Positions 62,914 through 64,000 of a DNA stretch of 64,000 nt are shown here, one piece after another (within the stretch, counting starts at the first letter, position 1; every line of letters begins with the position of its first letter). The notes under the pieces are model-generated. The model worked only from the letters and a program-made list of their open reading frames with translations. It searched no databases and was not told the origin of the DNA. Origin of the DNA: Lithodes maja (lineage: Eukaryota > Arthropoda > Malacostraca > Decapoda > Lithodidae); contig JBAKBP010000675.1 in NCBI GenBank assembly GCA_037953745.1, forward strand, positions 202,225-266,224, written 5' to 3'. The position numbers and the translations under genes were made by a program.

Positions 62914-64000
62914 CACCCACTCCGTCATCCTCCACTCAGTCCAGTCTTCAAGCCACTGGCCTTCCCAGTAACCTATTCCTGTCCCATATTCGTCCCCCCC
63001 CCTATTGAACAGGAACCGGAAATCTCCAAGAAACCCTTCCCTCTTCTGTTTGGGGACTCCCGTCACTGGAAACAAATACCAGTGGAAACACCTGAAGATG
63101 CGGACACAGGCCATCCAGAACTGATACCAGTCCCAAATGACTGGGTGATCGAAATGGACGAACTGCGTCACCTCCGGGCAAAAGACGCACATAACCAAGT
63201 ACTGGACGTAATCATAAAACCTTTCCCGTCTATGTCAGATGCTAGGTACTTTACGTTCACACAGACATCCGCAGTCCCCTCGGGAAAACGCTTCAAACCA
63301 TGGTCGGATTTGAATAAAGCCGATGGGCATAATGCCATTAAATCTCCATCCACTCTTGCAACAGACATACGAGGCTCCACAAAAATGTCCGAAAGTAAAA
63401 TTCCCATGTTGGAGGTTTCATCCTTAGGCTATGGCCCATGGTCGGAATGGGTATCTGGGGCAGAAAAATTCGCCCTTTCCAGTATGGATACTACACCCCA
63501 AAGAATCCCACAAGATGATCATCAGTTTGCCACAATGTATGTGCACAACTCCGACTCCATTCCCCAGGGGTTCTGGGATTATCTCAGAGCTCCAAAGATA
63601 GTATGCAAGCCATCCAATGACCCCATGATCTCGACACCTACTCCAGCGCTCATCGACAAGGATTTTAGACTACGCCAAAAAGTCCACAGACTGCTATCAA
63701 GCTTCATCACATGGCAGAAGCTCTCTAATTCCATGAGACAGGTGGCAGATTCCATCGCTGAACAAAAATCCAAAACAGCTCTCCATCTCATCAGGAGAGC
63801 ATCTCTTGTCAACTCTCTAATGACCACGGGTGATGTCAAGACTGCTATTTATGAAGCAGCCAGAGTAAGACAAGATATACGCATCCACTTGTCCAAGAAA
63901 ATGCCAAAAGATATCGCCGCTCGAGTCCTCCTCTCACCCCTATTCACCAGCAGATTAATGCCCCAAACAACATGGAACGAAGTCCACTCCCTACTACTAC
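62914..64000 (+). CDS. Divergent DIRS gag-like protein, partial (open at both ends)
   Basis: The frame is open from 62914 to the window end, over 360 codons, without an early Met because the 5' part is missing. It aligns with DIRS gag in order: PLLFGDSRHW (PLLYG in the others), VPNDWVIE, LGYGPWSEW (LGVGPWVDW), YLRAPKI (FLAAPKV), KDFRLRQKVHRLLSSF, RRASLVNSLMTTGDVKTAIYE and VRQDIRIHLSKKMPKDIAA. Identity is clearly lower than between copies 1 and 2, so it is another DIRS family. RT-RNase H and recombinase would lie to the right of the window. Confidence 0.8.

Overview
This window looks like a stretch of a large, repeat-rich arthropod genome. A decapod crustacean is my best guess, because two or more DIRS1-like retrotransposons sit beside CR1- and RTE-type LINEs, pogo/Tigger-like MITEs, piggyBac elements and an LTR element of the Gmr1 type; DIRS1-like elements are known to be common in Decapoda. 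The organism call is inference. I find no host gene: nearly every reading frame that can be supported belongs to a transposable element, and the elements are nested up to three deep.

Layout. 1-545: tail of a LINE and a fragment of a snapback repeat. 1168-5197: a 161-bp tandem repeat split by a Tigger-like element (1385-5092), which itself carries an RTE-like LINE (minus strand, one 915-codon frame). 5198-19224: a decayed DIRS1-like element (plus strand; gag, RT-RNase H, tyrosine recombinase) interrupted by a CR1 LINE fragment (7234-7645), a nearly complete CR1-type LINE (10331-14236), a Tigger-like MITE (14726-15335, exact TA duplication) and a second RTE-like LINE (15585-18538, 12-bp target duplication). 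19348-23897: a complete piggyBac element (PB1). 24120-28287: a snapback element, two tRNA-derived SINE families and a broken CR1-type LINE with a MITE inside it. 28926-31450: a second RTE-like LINE family carrying a 5'-truncated copy of the first. 31852-34660: self-nested non-autonomous piggyBac MITEs, a piggyBac fragment (PB2) and a second snapback element. 35157-50800: a better preserved DIRS1-like element on the minus strand, containing two intact piggyBacs (PB3 36340-40609, PB4 42679-46968) and two MITEs. 51220-51635: a LINE ORF1 fragment. 51636-62902: an LTR retrotransposon whose 5' LTR holds an internally deleted piggyBac (PB5). 62914-64000: a gag-like frame of a third, divergent DIRS element running off the window.

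The most interesting signals are: (1) in the minus-strand DIRS copy, removal of the piggyBac insertions leaves a 935-codon frame ending in the tyrosine recombinase that overlaps the 634-codon RT-RNase H frame for about 1.8 kb; (2) the LTR element has integrase upstream of reverse transcriptase in one 1,699-codon frame; (3) PB5 keeps one open frame joining the transposase N-terminal region to its C-terminal Cys-rich domain with the whole catalytic core deleted; (4) a 12-bp motif sits 158-160 bp from the 3' tip of six piggyBac-type elements of different families; (5) several MITE families each repeat their own TIR-derived motif throughout their interior.
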